The notes below the pieces were generated by a model that had not been told where the DNA came from, ran no database searches, and worked only from the letters and a program-made list of their open reading frames with translations. Position numbers and translations under genes: made by a program. A stretch of DNA of 7,375 bases from CAZQQN01 sp964549595 (lineage in GTDB: Bacteria > Bacteroidota > Bacteroidia > CAILMK01 > CAYYUA01): NCBI GenBank assembly GCA_964549595.1, contig CAZJWK010000119.1, forward strand, positions 1 through 7,375. Direction: 5' to 3'. Shown here in pieces: positions 1 through 6,878 of the stretch (the first letter of the stretch is position 1; each line of letters begins with the position of its first letter).

Positions 1-800
1 AATTTTATGTCATTGCCGGAGTAGTTGGTTTGCTATTACTCATTTTCGGCAGTTCAATGTTTGTCACTATCGATTCTGGTCATCGAGGCGTTAAATTTCG
101 CCCGTTACAGGATGGCCTTGATAAGGAAAAGACCTACGGGCAGGGGATACATTTTAAAATGCCCTGGAATTCCATGATTGTGTTTAATATCAGGAAGCAA
201 ACTAAAAAGGAATCAATGAATGTCCTATCATCCAACGGATTGAAAATCAATATGGATGTTTCCATTCGCTACAGTCCTATTGGTGATAAAATTGGATATC
301 TCTATGACTCGGTAGGAAAAAATTACCAGAACAAAATCATCATAACCGAATTAAGGTCTGCCACTCGGGAAATCATAGGGAATTACAAGCCAGAAGAACT
401 ATACCATTCTGACAGGCAGAAAATCCAAAGCAGTATTGCTAAAAGGACAAAAAGGGTATTGGCAAAAAACTTTATCAACCTGGATGCCATTCGGATTCGC
501 TCTATTGAATTGCCTGATCAAATAAGGAAAGCGATAGAACGTAAGCTTAAGGAAGAACAGCGCATTCAGGAAAAAGAATATGAGAAGGAGAAGGCTAAAA
601 AAGAGGCCGAGCGTCAAAAGATTGAAGCCCGTGGCAAAGCAAAGGCAAACGAGATCCTAACCCAAAGTTTATCGGATGAAATCCTGCGCGAAAAGGCCAT
701 TAGTGCTACTGAAAAACTGGTGAACTCGGATAACAGTAAGGTTATAGTAGTAGGCAATGGTAAAAATGATTTACCGGTAATGCTTAGCGCCGACAAATAA
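1..800 (+). CDS. Prohibitin-type SPFH/band 7 membrane protein (5' end outside the window)
   Basis: Scaffold protein of the SPFH family. Members form large membrane-anchored ring assemblies and often modulate membrane proteases. The frame is open from base 3 with no stop, so the gene begins before the window; the TTG at 30 is not a credible start because it lies inside the membrane segment. The visible part is about 265 residues. It starts with the hydrophobic anchor (roughly residues 1-22), followed by the SPFH entry VTIDSGHRGVKF and the GIHFKMPWN motif typical of prohibitins. The band 7 domain runs to about residue 175 and ends in IELPDQIRKAIERKL. A long charged coiled coil rich in K, E and R follows (about 175-240), then a short tail. 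This order matches prohibitin and is about the usual length once the missing N-terminus is added. The next gene encodes an exported protease, but a 197-bp gap with a hairpin separates them, so an operon is not shown. The family call is firm; the cellular role is not known. Confidence 0.93.
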   Translation, partial: FYVIAGVVGLLLLIFGSSMFVTIDSGHRGVKFRPLQDGLDKEKTYGQGIHFKMPWNSMIVFNIRKQTKKESMNVLSSNGLKINMDVSIRYSPIGDKIGYLYDSVGKNYQNKIIITELRSATREIIGNYKPEELYHSDRQKIQSSIAKRTKRVLAKNFINLDAIRIRSIELPDQIRKAIERKLKEEQRIQEKEYEKEKAKKEAERQKIEARGKAKANEILTQSLSDEILREKAISATEKLVNSDNSKVIVVGNGKNDLPVMLSADK

Positions 801-806
801 ACTCAT

Positions 807-852
807 TAAGGCCGGCATCTGGATTTTATTTCGTATTTTCTTTGCCGGCTTA
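807..852 (+). terminator. Stem-loop after the prohibitin gene, possible weak terminator
   Basis: The left arm at 807-817 (TAAGGCCGGCA) pairs with the right arm at 843-852 (TGCCGGCTTA), with one bulged G and a 25-base loop. It begins 6 bp after the stop codon, which suits a transcript end. No run of T follows the right arm, so it is not a classical intrinsic terminator. It could instead protect the 3' end of the mRNA. Confidence 0.4.
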
Positions 853-902
853 TTGAAATTCAGTTTAAATTGGTTTTGGATATAATTCAATTTCGGTGTG
901 GT

Positions 903-933
903 TTTGAATGTACTGTATAATTTACGTATTTTG
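903..933 (+). promoter_or_regulatory. Weak candidate Bacteroidota-type promoter before the M48 protease gene
   Basis: TTTG at 903-906 is followed after 20 bases by TATTTTG at 927-933. This is an imperfect version of the Bacteroidota TTTG / TAnnTTTG promoter. Transcription would start near 940, leaving an A-rich leader of about 60 bases before the ATG at 998. The match to the downstream element is partial, so this is only a suggestion. The position after the hairpin at 807-852 and before an apparent two-gene operon is sensible. Confidence 0.25.
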
Positions 934-997
934 CCCCTCCCAAAAGAAAAAGATTGTATAAAATAAAGGCTTTTAATTTCTAAAGATCAACCTAAAA

Positions 998-3232
998 ATG
1001 AAATTAATGAACGCAAAAAGAATACTTTTTACCTTATTGGCTTTCGTATTACCTTGGTTAGGTTTAGTCAATGGCTTGAAAGCACAGTCTATCGAAAATT
1101 TCCAACCATTGAAAGCCAAAGGACCTATTCCTGAATCCATTATTTCTTTGACAAAAGCCAAACTTGAAAAGGAAAAATCAGAGCTTGAAAAAGAAAAGGA
1201 TGGGTTAAGCGATGCGGAAAGCCGGTTTTTGGAAGAAAGCAATTATCAAATTAAACGGTTACTGCAAAGTGGCAGGGTTTTGTTCAATGATCCTGTGACT
1301 TCCTACTTACAAAGTCTCGCTGATTACATTGTAGAGCAAAATCCGGATATTTCCTTACAGAATCCAAAGATATACGTTGTTAAATCACCGGTTGCCAACG
1401 CCTATACTGTTCATGACAATAAGATTTTTTTCAATATCGGTATGGTAGCACAGGTGGAAAGCGAGGCTGAATTGGCTTTCATCATGTGTCATGAGTTTAT
1501 TCACGTCCTTAAAGATGATGCCATGGCCAGGCATAAGGAAAAAGCAGCCATTGAATCCGGTGAGGAAGTGTATGAAGGGACAAGTAGTTACCAGAAAAAG
1601 TTAATGGCGGAAAATAACTATTCAAAAACCCAGGAAAGGCGGGCAGACGTTCAGGGATTAAAGTTATTTGAAAATACGGATTATCCACTGGGTGCTGTTT
1701 ACGATGCTTTTAGCGTGCTTAAGTATTCCTACCTTCCTTTTGACAATATAGCTTTTAAAAAAGATTTTCTGGAAACTGAGCACATGATCTTTCCTGAAAG
1801 TTACTTTTTGGATGAAACTCAGGAAATCAAGTCAGAGCCGGATGAAGATCAATCCACACACCCTAATGTGAGAAAAAGAAAACGGTCTATCGAAAAAGAA
1901 ATTGGCAAGCAGGACCTTTCAGAAGGGGCACCTTATCAGGTCTCTAAAGAAGCTTTTGAAAAGGCTCAGGACCTTGCCCGCTTTGAAGTGGCCGGGCTTC
2001 ATTTGCTTGGTCGCAATTACCCAAGGGCTATTTATACGACCTTTATTATGTTGCAGGAATATCCTGATAATTATTACTTGCAAAATGTAATTAACAAGGC
2101 CTTGTACAATTTATCTATGTATCATAACAAAATGGATAATCCCAACCTGGGGGATTACTATAAAGATGTGGAAGGTAAATCTCAACAGGTTTATTACCTG
2201 CTTAGGAAGCTAAACAAAACCGAATTAAATGTATTGGCGACCCATTATGCCTGGAAAATGAAGTTTAAATACCCGGATAAACAGTTTCTGGAAAAATTAG
2301 CCAATAACCAGTTGAAGATGTTGGTCTTTGAAAACGACCTTTCTGTTACCAACTTTTATGAAAAATCCCGTGAAAAAGTGATTGCGGAGAAAAAGGAAAA
2401 ATTCAAAGAAAAAGATGAGTTGTCTAAATACGAGAAAATTGAGAAACAAAAGCTGACTGATAGTAGTAATTTTCAGGATTTCGCTTTTGTCGGGTTACTA
2501 CAAAAAGACTCATTTAAGCAAAGGTTCGAGGATTATGTAGAGCAATATGAAAAGGAGGAACTGGAAACGTCAACCGAAAAGGCCCAAGAAGAGTTAATGG
2601 ACGATTTTCTGGAGGAAGAGAATAATAAAAAAATCAAGGAAAAGCATGTAAAGGAATTGGTGAGTATTAAACCCTACTATTACAACTACAATAAAAAAGA
2701 TGTTAATGAGAATAAATTCATCAAGTCAGAAGAAAGGAGGGTCCGCTTTAACCAGATTTTGGAGGAAAATGCGAACAGGGTAAACCTGGATTTGACTTTA
2801 TTGGACCCTATTAATTTTGAGCAAAGTGACATCGAGCGCTATAATCATTTCGTTATGGCTCAGACGTGGTTTATTGAGCGGTTTAAACACGAAGACCGGG
2901 ATTGGGCTTTGGTTAGTAGCCAAAATTGGGTGAATGATATGCTTGAACAAAATGGTAAACGGTACTATCACTGGTCATGGGTTAATAATGTCAAAAAAAC
3001 AGAAGACATTGCGACAGCCTGTTATGTTTTCTCTGTTATAGGCATCCCTTACGCGATCTATCAGTTTTTAACGCCGGAATATGATACCAAATACCAATCT
3101 ATGGTTTTTGATATGAAGAAAAATAAGCTGGTATTATTTGAAGAAAAGGAATTTGGTAAAAAAGATGCATCCGATATCCTGAAGTCTTTTAGTTATAACA
3201 CATTGTATCAAGTAAGTGAAAAAATTGATTGA
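998..3232 (+). CDS. Exported M48-type zinc metalloprotease with long uncharacterised C-terminal half
   Basis: Predicted periplasmic or surface metalloprotease of 744 residues. Residues 1-29 form a signal peptide: basic start, hydrophobic core, likely cleavage after LKA. A short charged helix follows (about 52-72). The M48 core contains the stretch NAYTVHDNKIFFNIG, then the zinc-binding HEFIH at 165-169 with catalytic E166. The likely third zinc ligand is E213 in QERRAD, and a T-H-P motif with basic residues after it lies near 287-293, all in the family order. Residues about 329-375 look like a helical TPR-type repeat, recalling BepA-like proteases that combine M48 and TPR units. The remaining 350 or so residues are rich in K and E, contain a moderately hydrophobic stretch (about 671-691), and match nothing I recognise. 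There is no clear membrane anchor beside the active site, unlike HtpX. The start is the ATG at 998 behind an A-rich leader; an in-frame ATG at 1007 would also keep the signal peptide. A putative outer-membrane protein gene follows after 2 bp. The M48 call is strong; substrate unknown. Confidence 0.88.
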   Translation: MKLMNAKRILFTLLAFVLPWLGLVNGLKAQSIENFQPLKAKGPIPESIISLTKAKLEKEKSELEKEKDGLSDAESRFLEESNYQIKRLLQSGRVLFNDPVTSYLQSLADYIVEQNPDISLQNPKIYVVKSPVANAYTVHDNKIFFNIGMVAQVESEAELAFIMCHEFIHVLKDDAMARHKEKAAIESGEEVYEGTSSYQKKLMAENNYSKTQERRADVQGLKLFENTDYPLGAVYDAFSVLKYSYLPFDNIAFKKDFLETEHMIFPESYFLDETQEIKSEPDEDQSTHPNVRKRKRSIEKEIGKQDLSEGAPYQVSKEAFEKAQDLARFEVAGLHLLGRNYPRAIYTTFIMLQEYPDNYYLQNVINKALYNLSMYHNKMDNPNLGDYYKDVEGKSQQVYYLLRKLNKTELNVLATHYAWKMKFKYPDKQFLEKLANNQLKMLVFENDLSVTNFYEKSREKVIAEKKEKFKEKDELSKYEKIEKQKLTDSSNFQDFAFVGLLQKDSFKQRFEDYVEQYEKEELETSTEKAQEELMDDFLEEENNKKIKEKHVKELVSIKPYYYNYNKKDVNENKFIKSEERRVRFNQILEENANRVNLDLTLLDPINFEQSDIERYNHFVMAQTWFIERFKHEDRDWALVSSQNWVNDMLEQNGKRYYHWSWVNNVKKTEDIATACYVFSVIGIPYAIYQFLTPEYDTKYQSMVFDMKKNKLVLFEEKEFGKKDASDILKSFSYNTLYQVSEKID

Positions 3233-3234
3233 TA

Positions 3235-4023
3235 ATGAAGGTTTTCTTTACGGTTTTGATTATTGTACTCAGTTCTGTTTTTAATGGGCAGGGACAGGTC
3301 CCCGGCTATTTAGGTAACAAATTTTCCGTTGGTTACGAGAATCGCTTTATGTCTTCGGTAACCAGTCCTAATAAAAATTATGAAAAAGGTGCACTTGCTT
3401 TAAATGTCCATCATTTAGTGGATTTGAATTATGTGATTGCGAAGAAAATTTCTGTAGGGCTTACCGGTGGTTACCTGAAAACCGGTGTGCCCTTTAAGGA
3501 AACTGCTGAAGTTTCTTTCGAAGACCTTCCCCCGGACCGTGACAACCCATTATATTTTGAACCGAACGCTTATGGTGATATCACTGATCTGAGCCTAACC
3601 GCCAAAGTCAGACTTTTTAACACTGAAATGTTAGCGCCTTTGGGAAATTATTCTGAACTCGGTATTAGCGTACATAATTTTACTTTAACCTACGATAAAG
3701 CGGATTTTGCAAAGTCGCATCCATCTAAGGATAAAGTAAAATATGCGTTGCCGGCAAAAGAAGAGCATAATTTTACGAAGTACGGGCTTCATTGTATGCT
3801 TGGTAGGAAAAGGGTCTTGTTTGATTATCTTTACCTGGATTATGGGATCCAATTCGGATGGGTTATTGGTTCCTACCTAAAAGCTTTAGAAGAGCCTTCA
3901 TTCGGAGATATTCCGGACAATAAAGCGGATAAACAAGAATATTTGGAGTCTAAAACCACGGTAAACGGTGGTGGCCCATTTACTTTTAATTTCAAAATTG
4001 GCATTGGTTACCTTCCTTTTTAA
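3235..4023 (+). CDS. Exported protein, probable outer-membrane beta-barrel, function unknown
   Basis: I do not recognise this 262-residue protein by name. The start chosen is ATG at 3235, 2 bp after the protease stop, giving a clean signal peptide (MKVFFTVLIIVLSS, cleavage near GQGQ). A TTG at 3229 would overlap the upstream gene and adds nothing. The mature part has no long hydrophobic helix. It has many short alternating polar and apolar stretches rich in G, Y and F, such as the strands around KKISVGLTGGYLK and FNFKIGIGYLPF. It ends in phenylalanine, as many outer-membrane barrels do. The order of strands fits a small barrel of perhaps 8-10 strands, but this is inferred from composition only. 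The tight coupling to the M48 protease gene implies one transcript and possibly a shared pathway: protease substrate, partner or anchor. A soluble beta-rich periplasmic protein is the main alternative. Confidence 0.75.
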   Translation: MKVFFTVLIIVLSSVFNGQGQVPGYLGNKFSVGYENRFMSSVTSPNKNYEKGALALNVHHLVDLNYVIAKKISVGLTGGYLKTGVPFKETAEVSFEDLPPDRDNPLYFEPNAYGDITDLSLTAKVRLFNTEMLAPLGNYSELGISVHNFTLTYDKADFAKSHPSKDKVKYALPAKEEHNFTKYGLHCMLGRKRVLFDYLYLDYGIQFGWVIGSYLKALEEPSFGDIPDNKADKQEYLESKTTVNGGGPFTFNFKIGIGYLPF

Positions 4024-4092
4024 CCGAATAAATGGCTTTTTGCTACTACCTTATCCCTTTTACAGGGGACTTATGACCAAAAAAATTTTGAT

Positions 4093-4122
4093 TTTGGCAG
4101 GGTACAATTTTTTTTAATTTCG
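4093..4122 (+). promoter_or_regulatory. Candidate Bacteroidota-type promoter for the TnpR-like/miaA unit
   Basis: TTTG at 4093-4096 is separated by 18 bases from TAATTTCG at 4115-4122, a one-mismatch copy of TAnnTTTG. Spacing and sequence fit the primary sigma factor of Bacteroidota. Transcription would begin around 4129, leaving a short leader of about 14 bases before the ATG at 4143. The location in the 119-bp gap after the preceding gene supports a new transcription unit here. A start near 4129 would almost exclude translation from the TTG at 4134. Confidence 0.5.
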
Positions 4123-4142
4123 AGGGGTAAAATTTGACTCCA

Positions 4143-4703
4143 ATGAAGATTTACAGGTTCAAGGTTACCTTGGCCAATCATGATGATTTGCTAAGGGTAA
4201 TAGACATCTCCGGCGATTACACCTTTGAAGGGTTACATTTGGCCATTCTCAGCTCTGTGAATTTTGACGATTCCCAGTTGGCTTCCTTTTACCTTAGTGA
4301 TGAAAAATGGGAGAAAGGTCAGGAAATGACTTTACTCGACATGGGGGATGATGCTTCTCCGATCACTATGAATGAGGTTCGCATTGATAAGATGCTGAAG
4401 AAAAAAGGCGCCCGGTTGATTTATGTCTATGATTTTATCCTCATGTGGACTTTTTACCTGGAGTTACAGGATATCCTTGAACCCAATCCGAACTGGGAAT
4501 ATCCGATGCTGGTTGAAGAGACCGGAAATCCGCCTGATCAATACGGGGAAAAAGGCCGCTATCCTGATGAAATATCGGACGAAGACCAGAAAATCATTGA
4601 CCGCTTAAAAGAGGAAGGTTTTAATTTGGGATTGGGCGGAGAATTCAATGAGGGGGATGATGATGATCCCGGCAATGGTAATGAAGAGGACGGCTATTAT
4701 TAG
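4143..4703 (+). CDS. IS1096 passenger TnpR-like / plasmid pRiA4b ORF-3 family protein
   Basis: A 186-residue protein of the pRiA4b ORF-3-like fold, whose biochemical role is not established. It opens with MKIYRFKVTL and the family motif TFEGLHLAI (about 27-35). The block ASFYLSDEKWEKGQEM (about 47-62) follows, then a second half with YVYDFILMWTFYLEL (about 96-110). The last 25 residues are a strongly acidic, Gly/Asn-rich tail ending in DGYY, a layout I associate with Bacteroidota members. The ATG at 4143 is preferred because the family begins with the strand MKIYRF and because of the promoter position. The upstream TTG at 4134 would add only three residues, though GAGGGG at 4122-4127 sits at good spacing for it. 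The family name comes from passenger genes of mobile elements, but no transposase, terminal repeat or resolvase motif is present here. miaA starts 26 bp downstream, so the two are probably co-transcribed. Confidence 0.85.
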   Translation: MKIYRFKVTLANHDDLLRVIDISGDYTFEGLHLAILSSVNFDDSQLASFYLSDEKWEKGQEMTLLDMGDDASPITMNEVRIDKMLKKKGARLIYVYDFILMWTFYLELQDILEPNPNWEYPMLVEETGNPPDQYGEKGRYPDEISDEDQKIIDRLKEEGFNLGLGGEFNEGDDDDPGNGNEEDGYY

Positions 4704-4729
4704 GACTTCTTTTCCTGAAAAGCATTCCC

Positions 4730-5662
4730 ATGAAAAGGGCAAATTCTTGGTTAGTAACGATTGTTGGCCCTACGGCGGCAGGGAAAACCAACCTTGCTAT
4801 TGAGTTAGCCCGATACTTGGACACCGTGATTATTTCTGCCGACTCCCGGCAGTTTTACAAGGAAATGACGATTGGTACAGACAAACCTTCTGAAGCACAG
4901 CAGGCCCTTACTCCCCATTATTTCGTGAATTCCCATTCCATTTATGATGAGGTTTCAGCCTCTCGTTATGCGGATGAAAGCTTAGCATTACTAAAGGATT
5001 TATTGAAAGATCACCAGGCTGTTGTTTGTGTGGGGGGGTCCGGGTTATATCTGAAAGCCTTGCTTGAAGGATTTGACCCGATTCCGGATGTGGACCCCGG
5101 AATCCGCGAAAGCTGGAATCAATTTCTTCAGAATGAAGGTAGTGAAGCCTTGGCTAATGCATTGAAAGAAAAGGATCATCAGGCATACCGGGTCATTGAT
5201 ACGAATAATCCAAAACGGGTGATCCGGGCTTTGGAAATCAAAGAAGGAACCGGCCATTCTATCACAGCGTATTGGCAAGCCCAAAAAGCTTCTGAACCAA
5301 GATTTTTTAACACCTTAAAAGCTGGTATTTATCTTCCCCGGTATGTCCTTTACCAAAAAATAGAGGAGCGCTGTGATGAAATGCTTAAAAATGGGCTATT
5401 GGAAGAAGTAAGGACTTTATTTCCTTACAGGCATTTGAATCCACTGAATAGTGTTGGGTACAAAGAATTTTTTGGGTATCTGGAAGGAAAGTATGAATAC
5501 AAGGAGGCCATCCGAAGGTTTAAAGCCCATTCCCGTCAACTGGCTAAAAGGCAATTGACCTGGTTCCGCAGAGATCCGGCAATAAAATGGTTTCAGCCTT
5601 CTGAAAAAGAAGCCTTAAAGGATTGGTTATCTGATATGATGCGTAATGAGGAGGGTTCTTAG
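4730..5662 (+). CDS. miaA: tRNA dimethylallyltransferase MiaA
   Basis: Transfers a dimethylallyl group from dimethylallyl diphosphate to N6 of adenosine 37 in tRNAs reading UNN codons, the first step of ms2i6A synthesis in the cytoplasm. At 310 residues it is of normal length. The P-loop GPTAAGKT lies at 13-20. The substrate-binding segment SADSRQFYKEM is at 36-46, followed by IGTDKP (48-53). VGGSGLYLKALLEG is at 101-114 and NPKRVIRALE at 160-169. The C-terminal LNSVGYKE and QLAKRQLTWFRRDP segments, which contact the tRNA, are present. All key motifs are intact, so the enzyme should be active. The ATG at 4730 gives the usual short N-terminus before the P-loop strand; no Shine-Dalgarno sequence is seen. 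It follows the TnpR-like gene by 26 bp and is probably read from the promoter near 4093-4122. No hfq or mutL gene is next to it, unlike in Enterobacteria. Confidence 0.97.
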   Translation: MKRANSWLVTIVGPTAAGKTNLAIELARYLDTVIISADSRQFYKEMTIGTDKPSEAQQALTPHYFVNSHSIYDEVSASRYADESLALLKDLLKDHQAVVCVGGSGLYLKALLEGFDPIPDVDPGIRESWNQFLQNEGSEALANALKEKDHQAYRVIDTNNPKRVIRALEIKEGTGHSITAYWQAQKASEPRFFNTLKAGIYLPRYVLYQKIEERCDEMLKNGLLEEVRTLFPYRHLNPLNSVGYKEFFGYLEGKYEYKEAIRRFKAHSRQLAKRQLTWFRRDPAIKWFQPSEKEALKDWLSDMMRNEEGS

Positions 5663-5744
5663 AGGCTTTTAGGTTATGATTTCCATTTGAAAACCGGAAA
5701 CTGTTGCGCCAGGCTTGGTTGCTATTGGGTTATGAACCTCTAAG
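5658..5744. repeat. Inverted and direct repeats in the miaA to oxidase gap
   Basis: CTTAGAGG at 5658-5665, overlapping the miaA stop, is the exact reverse complement of CCTCTAAG at 5737-5744. Inside this pair, GGTTATGA occurs twice in direct orientation, at 5672-5679 and 5728-5735. The 71-base gap between the arms is too long for a terminator. It could be a weak long-range RNA structure or a chance pattern. I see no good promoter in this 107-bp gap. Confidence 0.3.
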
Positions 5745-5769
5745 GTAATGAATTGTTTAAGTCCATATC

Positions 5770-6396
5770 ATGGTTTTGAGAAAAAAGCATAAAGAGCAAA
5801 AAGAGGAAAAGCCGGAAAATCCGGCCTATCAAACCATTACGATTGAGGTAGAAAAAGACCAGGCTTCAATGGACCCCAAGCAATTTATGTTTTGGGGGCT
5901 CCTTGGGAGCATTACTTTGTTGTTCACCGGTTTATTAATTGCTCATATTATTTTGTGGGCTCAAGGCAATGGTTATGGCCATTCAATGCCAATCGCTTTT
6001 TATATTAGCACTGCTTTTATTCTGGGGAGTTCTTACACCTTATTCCAAGCCCAGCAATTTATGCGGGAGGATCATATAGAATTGCTTCAACAAAAGGTTT
6101 TACTCACTCTGATTTTGGGTACATTATTCATGATATCCCAGGGCTTTGGCTGGTACGACTTATTGAACCAATACTCAAAAGCCAGCCACACAGGTATTGT
6201 TTTCTTGTTTATTTTATCCGGCTTACATGGGTTGCACCTTTTGGGAGGATTGGTTTACTTAGCTCTGCTTTGGTGGTGGAGCAGGAATTATACCGTTCAT
6301 TCGCGGAACCAAAAGCCGGTGATCAATTGTAGTACATACTGGCATTTTGTAGACGGCTTATGGCTTTATGCATTTTTGATTTTGTGGCTATTCTAA
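5770..6396 (+). CDS. Heme-copper (cytochrome c) oxidase subunit III, short 5-helix type
   Basis: Membrane subunit of an aa3/caa3- or bo3-type terminal oxidase in the respiratory chain. Subunit III holds no redox centre but stabilises subunit I. The protein has 208 residues. A hydrophilic Lys/Glu-rich N-terminus (1-35) leads through MDPKQF into five predicted membrane helices at about 38-64, 74-97, 107-129, 141-170 and 189-208. Helix 4 carries the signature GLHGLHLLGG (151-160). The last helix carries YWHFVDGLWLY (190-200), diagnostic for the family. Five helices, not seven, fit the shorter bacterial and quinol-oxidase-like forms. I see no glutamate inside a predicted helix; E100 and E104 lie just after helix 2. 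ATG 5770 is the only convincing start. No subunit I or II gene is in the window, so the partner oxidase is encoded elsewhere or beyond the edges. A small membrane protein gene follows after 10 bp. Confidence 0.92.
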   Translation: MVLRKKHKEQKEEKPENPAYQTITIEVEKDQASMDPKQFMFWGLLGSITLLFTGLLIAHIILWAQGNGYGHSMPIAFYISTAFILGSSYTLFQAQQFMREDHIELLQQKVLLTLILGTLFMISQGFGWYDLLNQYSKASHTGIVFLFILSGLHGLHLLGGLVYLALLWWWSRNYTVHSRNQKPVINCSTYWHFVDGLWLYAFLILWLF

Positions 6397-6406
6397 AGAC
6401 AAACTT

Positions 6407-6649
6407 ATGAGAGGCACATCCATTACATTAACGGGCACTTTACTTTTAACCCTATTTTTTGTTTTGGGGTTTTCACCATTAATACTCAATGGTTCAACGG
6501 CGGCAGATACCAGTCAGCAGAATGTCAATATAGTAGTTGGTGGGCTTTTTCTGCTTGTTTTCATAAAGTTACTGGTAGCCGGTATTTTAGGTTACCTATG
6601 GTATCGCAACAGCAAATTCAAAAAGCAAAAGGTGATTCTTGATGTGTAA
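6407..6649 (+). CDS. Small two-helix membrane protein, unknown function
   Basis: An 80-residue protein that I do not recognise. Two hydrophobic helices are evident: about 5-27 (rich in L, T and F) and about 42-66 (rich in V, L, G and I). They are joined by a polar Ser/Thr/Gln/Asn loop and followed by a basic tail (YRNSKFKKQKK-like region). The basic end suggests that the C-terminus is cytoplasmic and the loop lies inside, or the reverse if helix 1 is a signal anchor. The gene starts 10 bp after the oxidase subunit III stop, so it is very likely translated from the same mRNA. This suggests a small accessory or assembly subunit of the oxidase; subunit IV proteins are also small and membrane-bound, but I see no shared motif. 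Codon use and composition resemble its neighbours. It is intact, with ATG start and TAA stop. Confidence 0.75.
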   Translation: MRGTSITLTGTLLLTLFFVLGFSPLILNGSTAADTSQQNVNIVVGGLFLLVFIKLLVAGILGYLWYRNSKFKKQKVILDV

Positions 6650-6878
6650 GTTGTTAGCTTTTTAAACAGGAGTTTTAAGTCACAAATAGCTTAGCTAACT
6701 GGAAAAACGAAGTTTTCAGCTCAATTGAAGCCTCAAAAAATGGAAAATTGAATTTCCGAACATCCTATAGGAAAGTGCCTTTCTCAAAATTGTTTATCCG
6801 CTAAACTTCCGGGCTCAAATTGTTGGAACAGAAAATGCCTTTTCCACGGTACTTTATAAAAAGCCCTGCCCCTGGCCT
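6650..6878. other. Intergenic stretch with no recognised gene
   Basis: No convincing open frame occurs on either strand. The stretch holds a tandem TAGCT pair at 6687-6696 and an imperfect hairpin (AAAA at 6703-6706 with TTTT at 6713-6716, extended by CTG/CAG with a bulge). There is also a small GAAAG/CTTTC hairpin near 6771-6783 and a pair of similar motifs, CTCAAAATTGTT and CTCAAATTGTT. None amounts to a terminator or a mobile element end. The far right part may include the lost 5' end of the glycosyltransferase remnant that follows. Confidence 0.4.

Noticed and set aside
30..32. TTG at 30 as start of the prohibitin gene
   Set aside because: The frame is open to the window edge, and the codons upstream continue the hydrophobic anchor, so the gene is cut by the window.
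399..796. Two minus-strand open frames inside the prohibitin gene
   Set aside because: They lie opposite a strongly supported coding region, show low-complexity F/L/S composition from reverse-read Lys/Glu codons, and have no family motif.
973..1242. Minus-strand open frame over the start of the protease gene
   Set aside because: Its Ser/Phe-rich sequence is the reverse reading of the Lys/Glu-rich N-terminal helix; no independent support.
1902..2090. Small + frame inside the protease gene
   Set aside because: It lies wholly within the long coding frame and has no recognisable feature.
3229..3237. TTG at 3229 as start of the outer-membrane protein gene
   Set aside because: The ATG at 3235 gives a standard signal peptide and avoids overlap with the protease stop.
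4077..4097. CCAAAA/TTTTGG inverted repeat as a terminator or operator
   Set aside because: It is short, made almost only of A and T, and overlaps the promoter candidate; expected by chance in such DNA.
4423..4608. Small + frame inside the TnpR-like gene
   Set aside because: It overlaps conserved family motifs read in the other frame, so it is a shadow.
4143..4703. TnpR-like gene as sign of an insertion sequence or transposon
   Set aside because: No transposase, resolvase motif, terminal inverted repeat or target duplication is seen, and miaA follows directly.
5045..5284. Minus-strand open frame inside miaA
   Set aside because: It is opposite the conserved GGSGLYLKAL and RALE motifs of an intact gene.
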